The notes under the pieces are model-generated. The model was not told the origin of the DNA, ran no database searches, and saw only the letters and a list, made by a program, of their open reading frames with translations. Source: Pseudobutyrivibrio sp. (GTDB taxonomy: Bacteria; Bacillota; Clostridia; Lachnospirales; Lachnospiraceae). From it: a DNA stretch of 38,819 nucleotides. The stretch spans positions 1 through 38,819 of the forward strand of contig JAILAV010000065.1 of NCBI GenBank assembly GCA_024681435.1, given 5' to 3'. Every line of letters starts with the position of its first letter. Within the stretch, counting starts at the first letter, position 1. Made by a program: the position numbers and the translations under genes. Below are positions 28,424-37,213 of this stretch, in pieces.

Positions 28424-28474
28424 TTATCCACTTTATCCACATAAAAAATGATTATTTAGCCAAAGTTATCCACA
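28424..28474 (+). promoter_or_regulatory. DnaA-box cluster (three boxes)
   Basis: TTATCCACT (28424-28432), TTATCCACA (28433-28441), TTATCCACA (28466-28474) in about 600 nt of AT-rich intergenic DNA. Confidence 0.65.
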
Positions 28475-28790
28475 TTTTCTGAAAACGGATGTTTTGTTGC
28501 AAATTTACAAAAGTTGGCAAAATGCTGAAAAGCCTTGACTTTAAAACTTAGTAGTGAATATCTGATAATTCTACAAGAATTCTGATAACTATACTTATTG
28601 ATTTGCGTTTCACAAAAACTACACAAAATAGTCTTTAATGCGTGACTTGTAAATTTGCATAAATAAATGTAATATTCCTATTTCATTTTTTGGTTATTTA
28701 TATTAAAATAGGCATAGATTATGTGAATTTGTATGCAAAAAAGGGTTTTTACATTGTTCATATTGTATAGATAATCAGGAGGTAATCTAT

Positions 28791-29879
28791 ATGATTTCTA
28801 ATCAAATCATGCAAAATACTATAGAAGGTTTGCATCAGCTGACAAAAGTGGATATTGCAGTTACTGATTCTGACGGAGTTGTCTGCGCATCTACATTCAA
28901 TGATACAGCCCAGTTATCAGACGCGGTTGCCGGTTTTGCGTCATCTGAGGCTGATAGTCAGGTTGCATTGGGATATCATTTCTTTAAGGTATTTGATGAC
29001 TCTCAGTTGGAGTTCGTCATTTTAGCTCATGGAGATGACGAAGAAGCATCTACTGTTGGTAAGATTGCTGCTTTTCATATCCAGGAACTTATGATAGCCT
29101 ACAAGGAAAGGTTCGATAAAGACAACTTTATTAAGAATCTTTTATTAGATAATTTATTGCTTGTTGATATTTACAATCGCTCTAAGAAGCTTCATGTGGA
29201 TATCAATGCAAGACGTGTTGTAATGATTGTTGAAGTTGGCCCAGATAAGGATGGGGATGAGCTGGATCGAGTTCGTTCTGTCTTTGGTGGCAAGACTAAA
29301 GATTTCGTTACAGCAGTAGATGAGCATAACATAATTGTTGTAAAAGAGCTTGGCGAGAATGACAGTTACGACGATATTGAAAAGATTGCAGCAGTTATTA
29401 TAGATGCCTTCCATGATAAGGATTCTAAAAATATCCGCGTTTCATACGGAACAGTTGTTGGAGAGATAAAGGAAGTATCACGTTCATATAAAGAAGCTAA
29501 TATGGCTATGGACGTAGGAAAGATTTTCTTTAGTGATAAGCGAATCATTGCTTATTCTGCTCTCGGAATAGGACGTCTTATTTATCAGTTACCTATTCCA
29601 CTTTGCAAGATGTTTATTTCTGAGATTTTTGATAATAAGTCACCAGATGATTTTGATGAGGAGACTCTCACAACAATAGCTAAGTTCTTCGAGAACAGCT
29701 TAAATGTATCTGAGACTTCTAGACAATTATATATTCATAGAAATACTCTTGTTTACAGATTGGATAAATTAGAAAAGAGTACTGGCCTAGACCTAAGAGT
29801 TTTCGAAGATGCCATTACTTTTAAAATTGCTCTCATGGTTGTTAAATACATGAAGTATATGGAGGATGAGAAGTTTTAA
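28791..29879 (+). CDS. PucR/CdaR-type transcriptional regulator (C-terminal HTH)
   Basis: C-terminal LTTIAKFFENSLNVSETSRQLYIHRNTLVYRLDKLEKSTGLDLRVFEDAITFKIAL is characteristic of the PucR-type HTH. Confidence 0.88.
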   Translation: MISNQIMQNTIEGLHQLTKVDIAVTDSDGVVCASTFNDTAQLSDAVAGFASSEADSQVALGYHFFKVFDDSQLEFVILAHGDDEEASTVGKIAAFHIQELMIAYKERFDKDNFIKNLLLDNLLLVDIYNRSKKLHVDINARRVVMIVEVGPDKDGDELDRVRSVFGGKTKDFVTAVDEHNIIVVKELGENDSYDDIEKIAAVIIDAFHDKDSKNIRVSYGTVVGEIKEVSRSYKEANMAMDVGKIFFSDKRIIAYSALGIGRLIYQLPIPLCKMFISEIFDNKSPDDFDEETLTTIAKFFENSLNVSETSRQLYIHRNTLVYRLDKLEKSTGLDLRVFEDAITFKIALMVVKYMKYMEDEKF

Positions 29880-30559
29880 TGATACGATTAGATCACGTTA
29901 GCAAGTCATATGAGGCCGGCAAGCCAGCCTTAGAAGATGTGACTATTCATATTGATCCAGGCGAATTCGTTTTTATAGTAGGTGATAGTGGTTCAGGAAA
30001 GTCTACTCTTATTAGACTATTACTTAAAGAGCTAGAGCCATCAAAGGGCCGTATCTATATCAACGGACAAGATTTAAAGAAAGTTACACACAAAAAGATT
30101 CCTATGTATAGAAGAAACGTAGGAGTTGTTTTCCAGAATTTTAGACTTTTACCAGATCGTAATGTATACGAAAATGTTGCTTTCGCAATGAAGGTAGTTG
30201 AGTCATCTAATAGAGAAATAAAGAAAAAAGTACCAATGATGCTTTCGTTGGTAGGCTTGGCAGCTAAATATAGATCAAGACCAAGCCAGCTTTCAGGTGG
30301 AGAGCAGCAGCGTGTTGCTATAGCAAGAGCTCTTGTTAATGAGCCAAAGATTATTCTTGCTGATGAGCCTACTGGAAATCTTGATAGTGACAACACATGG
30401 GAAATCATGAGACTCTTAGATGAAATTAATCAAAGAGGCACAACAGTCCTTGTTGTTACACATAATATGGAAATAGTTAGAGCTATGAATAAGAGAGTTA
30501 TCACCATCAAAAACGGCGTGGTAGTTAGCGATGTTGGAGGTGATGACTATGAAGATTAG
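29879..30559 (+). CDS. ftsE: Cell division ATP-binding protein FtsE
   Basis: [80 protein letters not shown]. Confidence 0.95.
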   Translation: MIRLDHVSKSYEAGKPALEDVTIHIDPGEFVFIVGDSGSGKSTLIRLLLKELEPSKGRIYINGQDLKKVTHKKIPMYRRNVGVVFQNFRLLPDRNVYENVAFAMKVVESSNREIKKKVPMMLSLVGLAAKYRSRPSQLSGGEQQRVAIARALVNEPKIILADEPTGNLDSDNTWEIMRLLDEINQRGTTVLVVTHNMEIVRAMNKRVITIKNGVVVSDVGGDDYED

Positions 30560-31457
30560 TACTAATATTTACAACATCGGCCAGGGTTTAAAAAACGTAT
30601 GGCGTAATAAAATGTTCTCATTGGCATCTATTGCTACAATGACAGCATGTATTTTCTTGTTTGGTATTTTTTATTCTTTGGGCACTAACTTCCAGTCAAT
30701 GGTTAAGACAGCCGAAGAAGGTGTTGGTGTCACAGTATTTTTCGACGAAGGGATTTCTCAATCTCGAATCGAAGAGATTGGTACAGAGATTTCTAAGAGA
30801 CCAGAAGTTGCAAGTTATAATTTTGTTTCAGCAGAAGATGCTTGGGCAGAATATCAGGAGGAATACTTTGGAAATAATCCGGCTTTAGCAGCAGGTTTTG
30901 CTGAAGATAATCCACTTGCCAATTCAGCTAACTATGAAATATATCTTAGTGATGTTGCAATGCAGTCCACATTGGTATCATTTTTAGAGGGACTTGATGG
31001 TGTTAGACAGGTTAATAAATCTGAGGTAGCAGCCAAAACCCTCACTGATATAAATAAAGCAATTACTATTGTATCAATGGCTATCGTTATTATTCTTCTT
31101 GCGGTTTCTGTATTCTTGATTAGTAATACAGTTATGGTAGGTATATCAGTTCGTAGAGAAGAAATTGCTATTATGAAGCTTATTGGTGCTAAAGATGCAT
31201 TTGTAAGACAACCTTTCGTTGTAGAGGGTGTATTCATTGGACTTATTGGTTCTGCGATTCCACTTGTTCTTTTGTATTTTATTTACGAAAAGGTAATAAG
31301 CTACGCAGCCGATGAGTTTAACTTCCTCAGCAACATGGTTACATTCATTCCAGTTGAAACAATCTTTAACACATTGGTTCCTATTTCATTAGTTCTTGGT
31401 ATAGGAATCGGTTGGTTTGGTTCAAGAGTGACATTACATAAGCATTTGCGAGTTTAA
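30549..31457 (+). CDS. ftsX: Cell division protein FtsX
   Basis: Polytopic FtsX/permease; NTVMVGISVRREEIAIMKLIGAKDAFVRQPFVVEGVFIGLIGSAIP; start at ATG 30549 after GGAGG, overlapping ftsE. Confidence 0.94.
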   Translation: MKISTNIYNIGQGLKNVWRNKMFSLASIATMTACIFLFGIFYSLGTNFQSMVKTAEEGVGVTVFFDEGISQSRIEEIGTEISKRPEVASYNFVSAEDAWAEYQEEYFGNNPALAAGFAEDNPLANSANYEIYLSDVAMQSTLVSFLEGLDGVRQVNKSEVAAKTLTDINKAITIVSMAIVIILLAVSVFLISNTVMVGISVRREEIAIMKLIGAKDAFVRQPFVVEGVFIGLIGSAIPLVLLYFIYEKVISYAADEFNFLSNMVTFIPVETIFNTLVPISLVLGIGIGWFGSRVTLHKHLRV

Positions 31458-31534
31458 TTAATCTGTTTTTTATGAGTGCCTTAGCGTATGCTTGGGCACT
31501 CTGTCATTATGAGATGATATTAGAGAGGCATGAG

Positions 31535-32839
31535 ATGAGTGATGAATTTCAATTAAATGGTGACGTAGAAGAATCAATACCAGAAGAGACAAAGCCTACA
31601 ACAAAAAAGTGGCCTATAGTTTTAGGTGTAGTTGCTGGAGTATTCTTAGGTTGTGTATTAACAAATGTCGTTTCCTTAGCTGTTACACTTCTTAATAAAC
31701 CAGCCGCTTTAAGCTCTTCAAAGCGTGCAATGTCTACGGTAAATAGCGTAGAACTAGGTGATGATGCAGATCTGCTTAAAGGCGATTCCAGCAGCAAGCT
31801 AGAATTGGTTACATATCTAATCAAACACTACTATTATAATGATGTTGATGATGAGACTTTGATTGACGGACTATACGCAGGATTAGTAGAAAGCTTAGAT
31901 GATCCATATTCTACATATTACACTGCAGAAGAATACGAAAATGCTATGGAGACTTATGCCGGTGAATATGCAGGAATCGGTGCACTTCTTCAAAAGAATA
32001 TGGAAACTGGAGAAGTAACTATCACAAAGGTTTATGAAAATACTCCAGCAGAAAAGGCAGGCCTAAAAGAGGGGGATAGCATCATATCTGCCAATGGCAC
32101 ACTTGCAATAGATGAAGACTTAGAGGCATTTGTTCAACATATCAGAGGTGGCAAAGGCACAGAAGTAGAGTTGGTAGTTAACAGAGATGGTGAAGAGCTA
32201 GCTGTCACATGTAAAAGAGATGACGTAGCTACTCCAACTGTTGAGCATCAAATGTTAAATGACAGCGTTGGATATATCGCTATTTCTCAGTTTACTGAGC
32301 ATACATACAAGGATTTCGTTAAAGCATACGAAGATCTTGAAAAGCAAGGAATGAAATCTATTGTATATGATATGAGAAATAACGGCGGTGGCTTACTTAA
32401 TGCCGTTGTGGACGTCCTTGATTATATTTTGCCAGAGGGCACAGTTGTTTATACAATGGATAAAGATGGCAATAAAGAAGATAAAGTATCAAAGGCTTCT
32501 TCTCATAAAGATATACCTATTGTAGTTTTAGTTAATGGAAATACAGCTTCTGCAGCTGAAATTTTTACTGGTGCCATTAGAGATTTTAAATATGGTACAA
32601 TAATCGGAATAACCACATTTGGAAAAGGTGTTGTTCAGTCTACCATTCCACTTTCTGATGGTTCTGCTATAAAACTTACAACTCATCAGTACTACACTCC
32701 AAGCGGTGAGTGCATTCAGGGAACAGGAATAAATCCTGACATTGAGCTTGATTTTGAATTCCTTGGAAAAGAGGATGAAAAGTATAGTGTAGATTTGGAT
32801 AATCAGATACAAAAAGCAATAGAGGAATTGGCTAAATAA
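31535..32839 (+). CDS. S41 family C-terminal processing peptidase with PDZ domain (CtpA/CtpB-like)
   Basis: TMD; PDZ GIGALLQKNMETGEVTITKVYENTPAEKAGLKEGDSI; catalytic NGNTASAAEIFTGAIRDFKYGTIIGITTFGKGVVQ. Confidence 0.94.
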   Translation: MSDEFQLNGDVEESIPEETKPTTKKWPIVLGVVAGVFLGCVLTNVVSLAVTLLNKPAALSSSKRAMSTVNSVELGDDADLLKGDSSSKLELVTYLIKHYYYNDVDDETLIDGLYAGLVESLDDPYSTYYTAEEYENAMETYAGEYAGIGALLQKNMETGEVTITKVYENTPAEKAGLKEGDSIISANGTLAIDEDLEAFVQHIRGGKGTEVELVVNRDGEELAVTCKRDDVATPTVEHQMLNDSVGYIAISQFTEHTYKDFVKAYEDLEKQGMKSIVYDMRNNGGGLLNAVVDVLDYILPEGTVVYTMDKDGNKEDKVSKASSHKDIPIVVLVNGNTASAAEIFTGAIRDFKYGTIIGITTFGKGVVQSTIPLSDGSAIKLTTHQYYTPSGECIQGTGINPDIELDFEFLGKEDEKYSVDLDNQIQKAIEELAK

Positions 32840-32855
32840 GAAAAGAGGTGATTTC

Positions 32856-33993
32856 GTGATAGAGCTTGATCAGTTCAAACAGCGATTGATATCGCAAAAG
32901 AATTCTATGACGGAAGTGAGGGATTCACTTTGACGTCGCAGGTAAGAAAGCGCGTATAGAAGAATTGGAACGTGAGATGGAAGCTCCTGATTTTTGGACA
33001 GATGCACAGGTGTCATCTGCAAAGATGAAGGAACTAAAATCCATGAAAGATGATGTAGCAGTTATTGATAAGTTAGATGAACTGTACCAGGAAATCGAGG
33101 ATTATATAGAACTTGGCAACGAGGAAGAGGATCAGGAGATAGTTGATACAGTTGGTCTTTTAATAGAAGAGTTTGAAGAGTCTCTTGAAAAGCTTAGAAT
33201 GAAAACTTTGCTTTCGGGAGAGTATGATGCCAACAGTGCAATTATTACCTTACATTCAGGAGCTGGAGGTGTAGAAGCCTGTGATTGGGTTCAGATGCTT
33301 TACAGAATGTACTCAAGATGGGCTTCTGATGAAGGCTTTGCATTGGAGGAGCTTGATTTCTTGGAAGGTGATGAGGCTGGAATTAAATCTGTCACATTCC
33401 AGGTTAATGGTGAAAATGCTTATGGATATCTCAAATCAGAAAAGGGTATCCACAGACTGGTTAGAATTTCACCATTTAATGCGCAGGGCAAAAGACAGAC
33501 CTCCTTTGCATCCTGTGACGTTATGCCTGACATCGAAGAGGATGTTGATGTTGAAATCAAGGATGAAGATATTCGTATAGATACATATCGCTCATCAGGA
33601 GCTGGTGGTCAGCATATTAATAAGACCAGTTCAGCCATTCGTATCACTCACTTCCCAACAGGCATAGTTGTTACTTGCCAAAATGAGCGTAGCCAACATC
33701 AAAATAAAGATAAAGCTATGCAAATGCTTAAGACAAAGCTTATGTTGTTAAAGCAGGAAGAAAATGCAGCAAAAGCAAGCGGCATTCGAGGCGAAGTTTC
33801 AGACATCGGATGGGGAAATCAAATTCGCTCTTATGTACTTCAGCCATACAAGATGGTCAAAGACTTACGTACAGGCGAAGAATCAGGCAACGCCGACGCC
33901 GTGCTAGATGGTAAGCTTACACCATTTATGAATGCATATCTTAAATGGCTATCACTTGGTTGCCCAGACCGTGGCGCCGTAGCCGACGATTAA
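32856..33993 (+). CDS. prfB: Peptide chain release factor 2 with programmed +1 frameshift at CTT TGA C
   Basis: Zero frame GTG 32856 ...EVRDSL-TGA(32931-32933); +1 frame DVAGKKARIEELEREMEAPDFW...; RF2 region RSSGAGGQHINKTSSAIRITHFPTG. Confidence 0.95.
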
Positions 33994-34092
33994 AAACGCC
34001 TCTAGTTACACTTTCAAGCCTTGCTATTACTCCGCTCAACGTAGAATGTTTCGCTTGAGTAAAAGCAAGAGCTTGATAGTTACTAGAGGCTT
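33992..34092. repeat. About 100-nt imperfect-palindrome element, copy B
   Basis: GCCTCTAGT(33998-34006)/ACTAGAGGC(34082-34090) outer stem; internal ~62 nt nearly identical to copy A. Confidence 0.85.
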
Positions 34093-34148
34093 CTCTATGC
34101 CGCTAAAATCACGGCCTTCGGAAAAAACAATTTAATACGATAAAGTAC

Positions 34149-34177
34149 TTGATTTAGGTAGTCTTAAATGTTATTAT
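34149..34177 (+). promoter_or_regulatory. Candidate sigma-A promoter for the ACT-domain gene
   Basis: TTGATT-17 nt-TATTAT. Confidence 0.55.
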
Positions 34178-34227
34178 CTTCTGAGTATGTACAAATGTTT
34201 TTGTACGAAAGACACTATGGAGGGATT

Positions 34228-34671
34228 ATGGCAGAGAAGACTACCTTATTTGTATTGAATGAACGCGCTGTCCCAGAGGTTTTGCTTAAAGTTGTGGAGG
34301 CGAAAAAACTGCTTGAGACGAAGAAATGTGCATCTGTACAAGAGGCTACAGAAAGAGTTGGAATTAGTCGTAGTTCTTTTTATAAGTACAAAGACGATAT
34401 TAAGCCTTTTCACGAAGATACTAAAGGAAAAACTATCAATTTAGTTATTCAACTGAACGATGAACCGGGAATTCTATCTAGAGTTCTTGATGAAATTGCT
34501 CATTTTCGTGTAAATGTACTTACTATTCACCAGAGTTTACCTGTTGGCGGTTTTGCTACATTGACATTATCTGTAGATGTTCTTGAGGAATCTGGAAACT
34601 TTTCAGATTTGGTAAACGCTATCGAGCAGGTGGAAGGTGTTCACTACGTAAAAATATTAGCAAGGGAGTGA
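34228..34671 (+). CDS. ACT domain-containing protein (UPF0735/PheB-like)
   Basis: MAEKTTLFVLNERAVPEVLLKVVEAKKLLE ... SRSSFYKYKDDIKPF then ACT domain INLVIQLNDEPGILSRVLDEIAHFRVNVLTIHQ; GGAGG before ATG 34228. Confidence 0.92.
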   Translation: MAEKTTLFVLNERAVPEVLLKVVEAKKLLETKKCASVQEATERVGISRSSFYKYKDDIKPFHEDTKGKTINLVIQLNDEPGILSRVLDEIAHFRVNVLTIHQSLPVGGFATLTLSVDVLEESGNFSDLVNAIEQVEGVHYVKILARE

Positions 34672-34675
34672 CAGA

Positions 34676-35872
34676 ATGAAAGTAGCAATTATGGGATACG
34701 GAACAATTGGTTCCGGAGTAGCAAAGGTTCTTGACACAAACAAAGACATTATTTCTGAGAGATTAGGTGAAGCTATTGAGATTAAATACATTCTTGACCT
34801 AAGAGACTTCCCAGATGATCCTCATGCGGATTGTTTTGTTAAGGACTACATGGACATTGTAAAAGATGAAGAGATTAAGCTTGTAGTTGAGACCATGGGT
34901 GGCGTAGAGCCAGCTTTTACATTTGTTAAGGCTATGCTTGAGTCAGGCAAGTCTGTCACTACTTCGAATAAAGCTTTGGTAGCAGATAAGGGTGCAGAAC
35001 TTATGAAGGTTGCCAAAGACCACGATGTTAATTTCGTATTTGAAGCAGCAGTAGGTGGCGGTATTCCAATCATCAGAACAATTACAGCTTGTTTAACAGG
35101 TGATGTGATTGAAGAAATCGCTGCAATCTGTAATGGAACAACTAATTATATGCTTACAAATATGGAGCAGTACGGAAGCGACTATGCTGAAATCTTGGCA
35201 GAGGCACAGGCTTTAGGATATGCGGAAAAAGATCCTACAGCTGATGTTGAAGGTTATGATAGCTGCCGAAAGATTGCAATCCTTACATCTTTAGTTACAG
35301 GAAAAAATGTTGATTTCAACGATATTCCAACAGAGGGTATTAGCAAGATTTCTGCTACAGACTTTAAATATGCAAAGTCACTTGGCAGAAGTATTAAGCT
35401 TATTGCTCGTAGCGTAAAGGTTGGTGATACATACGCATGTCGTGTAGCACCTTATATGGTAAAGCCAGATAATATGCTCTACCATGTTTCGGGAGTGATG
35501 AATGCAGTTTCTCTTAAAGGAAATATGCTTGGAGAGTCAATGTACTATGGCGCAGGCGCAGGTGCGCTTCCAACAGCATCTGCCGTTGTTGGCGATTTAG
35601 TATTCCTTGCAAGAAATGTATCAAAGCATGTAAGAATCGGATGGGCAAACGAGAAGATTGAGTTAGCATCACCAGAGGAAGAGAGATTTAGATATTTCGT
35701 TCGTACATCAGCTCTTCAATCAAATATTGAGAATGAGTTTGAAAATGCAGAGTATGCAAGCCTTGATTTGGATGATGAGGTAGGCTTCATCACTCCAGAG
35801 ATGAGCGAATCAGAATTCAACGAGCGCATCGCAGCACTTGGCGGAATTATTTCCGTAATTCGTTTATATTAA
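34676..35872 (+). CDS. hom: Homoserine dehydrogenase
   Basis: MKVAIMGYGTIGSGVAKVL; VFEAAVGGGIPIIRTI; CNGTTNYMLTNM; ALGYAEKDPTADVEGYDS. Confidence 0.96.
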   Translation: MKVAIMGYGTIGSGVAKVLDTNKDIISERLGEAIEIKYILDLRDFPDDPHADCFVKDYMDIVKDEEIKLVVETMGGVEPAFTFVKAMLESGKSVTTSNKALVADKGAELMKVAKDHDVNFVFEAAVGGGIPIIRTITACLTGDVIEEIAAICNGTTNYMLTNMEQYGSDYAEILAEAQALGYAEKDPTADVEGYDSCRKIAILTSLVTGKNVDFNDIPTEGISKISATDFKYAKSLGRSIKLIARSVKVGDTYACRVAPYMVKPDNMLYHVSGVMNAVSLKGNMLGESMYYGAGAGALPTASAVVGDLVFLARNVSKHVRIGWANEKIELASPEEERFRYFVRTSALQSNIENEFENAEYASLDLDDEVGFITPEMSESEFNERIAALGGIISVIRLY

Positions 35873-35933
35873 TCGTAACCGTTAATATTGAAGCTAGTTG
35901 ATATAAGATATATGTGACCTCGGTTAAAAAAAA

Positions 35934-36018
35934 GCCGCTAAGCATCAAGCTCTTTGATTTCCGTAGCGAGACGTGCTGTCGAGCGAGGAAATACTAAGGC
36001 TTGTAGCTGTAACCGGCG
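35934..36018 (+). repeat. Imperfect-palindrome element, copy C (opposite orientation to A and B)
   Basis: Aligns with reverse complement of copy A: TCAAGCTCTT...AGCGARAC...GAGCG...AATACYAAGGCTTGTA. Confidence 0.75.
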
Positions 36019-36084
36019 TAGGGTTGAGAGAAAAGAGGACGCATAATTGTTAACCAGCGGGAGACAGACTTAGGAGAATATGTT

Positions 36085-36687
36085 ATGTATGTTACTTGCT
36101 TAGATTTAGAGGGTGTTTTAGTTCCAGAGATCTGGATTGCATTTGCGGAGGCGACAGGTATTCCTGAGCTTAAGAAAACTACAAGAGATGAGCCGGATTA
36201 TGATAAGCTCATGAATTATAGAATTGCTATATTAAAGGAGCATGGACTGGGCTTAAAAGAAATTCAGCAGACAATTGCAGGAATAGACCCACTTCCAGGA
36301 GCAAAGGAGTTTTTAGACAAGCTTAGAGCTTTTGGACAGGTTATTATTATCAGTGATACATTTTCACAGTTTGCAGGACCTTTAATGGAAAAGCTTGGTA
36401 TGCCAACAATATTCTGTAATGAGTTAATTGTTGGAGATAATGGCGAAATCACAGGATATAAGATGCGTTGCGAAAAGAGTAAGCTTACAACAGTAAGAGC
36501 ACTACAGTCATGCGGATTTGAAACTATTGCAAGTGGAGATAGCTTCAATGATTTAGCTATGATTGAGGCATCGAAGGCAGGATTCTTGTTTAGAACCACA
36601 GATTCAATCAAGAAAGAGTACTCGCAGTACCCAGCTTTCGAAGAATATGATGATTTATATAATGCAATTATAGCAGCACAGAAGTAA
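36085..36687 (+). CDS. thrH: Bifunctional phosphoserine phosphatase/homoserine phosphotransferase ThrH
   Basis: CLDLEGVLVPEIWIAFAEATGIPELKKTTRDEPDYDKLMNYRIAILKEHGL strongly resembles ThrH; HAD motifs; next to hom. Confidence 0.9.
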   Translation: MYVTCLDLEGVLVPEIWIAFAEATGIPELKKTTRDEPDYDKLMNYRIAILKEHGLGLKEIQQTIAGIDPLPGAKEFLDKLRAFGQVIIISDTFSQFAGPLMEKLGMPTIFCNELIVGDNGEITGYKMRCEKSKLTTVRALQSCGFETIASGDSFNDLAMIEASKAGFLFRTTDSIKKEYSQYPAFEEYDDLYNAIIAAQK

Positions 36688-36695
36688 AATTTATG

Positions 36696-36730
36696 AGCAC
36701 GTTTTGTAATTATCAAAACGTGCTTTTTTT
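36696..36730 (+). terminator. Intrinsic terminator after thrH
   Basis: AGCACGTTTTG-TAATTAT-CAAAACGTGCT-TTTTTT. Confidence 0.9.
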
Positions 36731-36892
36731 ATATCAATTTTTGTTATAAAACGACAATACTTGACAATGGTCGACTAAAAGAAAGCCCTAAAAATCATCA
36801 TTTTTGTGGGAAGTAGTATAATGAAAATTGTCTAACAATGGCAAGATTGGGCAATTATGTACAGACAATGAATGAAATGTGAAAATAATATG

Positions 36893-36921
36893 TTGATATT
36901 TACCTATAAGTGATGTAAACT
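36893..36921 (+). promoter_or_regulatory. Candidate sigma-A promoter of glpP-glpK
   Basis: TTGATA-17 nt-TAAACT; would give a roughly 320-nt 5' leader. Confidence 0.5.
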
Positions 36922-36958
36922 GAATTTACAAAAGTTAATAAACGCCCGTGAGAGATGA

Positions 36959-37013
36959 GAATGTGGCTGTGACAAGAGATGAGCTCTTGATTCGTTAGGC
37001 ATGTTCTTTTTTT
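36959..37013 (+). terminator. Candidate leader attenuator upstream of glpP
   Basis: GAATGTGGC(36959-36967)/GCATGTTC(36999-37006) with apical CAAGAG/CTCTTG, then TTTTTTT; competes with TTAGGCA/TGCCTAA. Confidence 0.5.
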
Positions 37014-37025
37014 GTGCCTAAATGC

Positions 37026-37213
37026 TACTATTCACAGTTATAAATTATCTGATGATTATTCCACATCAATTTATTTATGAAGGAATAATTATTGATAATT
37101 TATAAACTGGAATCAGTGACTCCTCCTACATGAATAGTGTTAGGCACAAAGTGCCGGGAAAGAAATCCGAATGATTTCCATTATGAATGTAGGAGGGGTT
37201 GCTGTGAATAGTA
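37026..37213 (+). ncRNA. Multi-helix structured leader RNA upstream of glpP
   Basis: P1 TACTATTCACAG/CTGTGAATAGTA; P2 GTTATAAATTATC...ATTATTCC/GGAATAAT...GATAATTTATAAAC; P3 ACTCCTCCTACAT/ATGTAGGAGGGGT containing GGCAC/GTGCC and GAAATC/GATTTC. Confidence 0.6.

Noticed and set aside
36821-36880. GACAAT/ACAATGG repeats upstream of the glp promoter as an operator array
   Set aside because: Short, degenerate repeats in AT-rich DNA without regular spacing; not distinguishable from chance.
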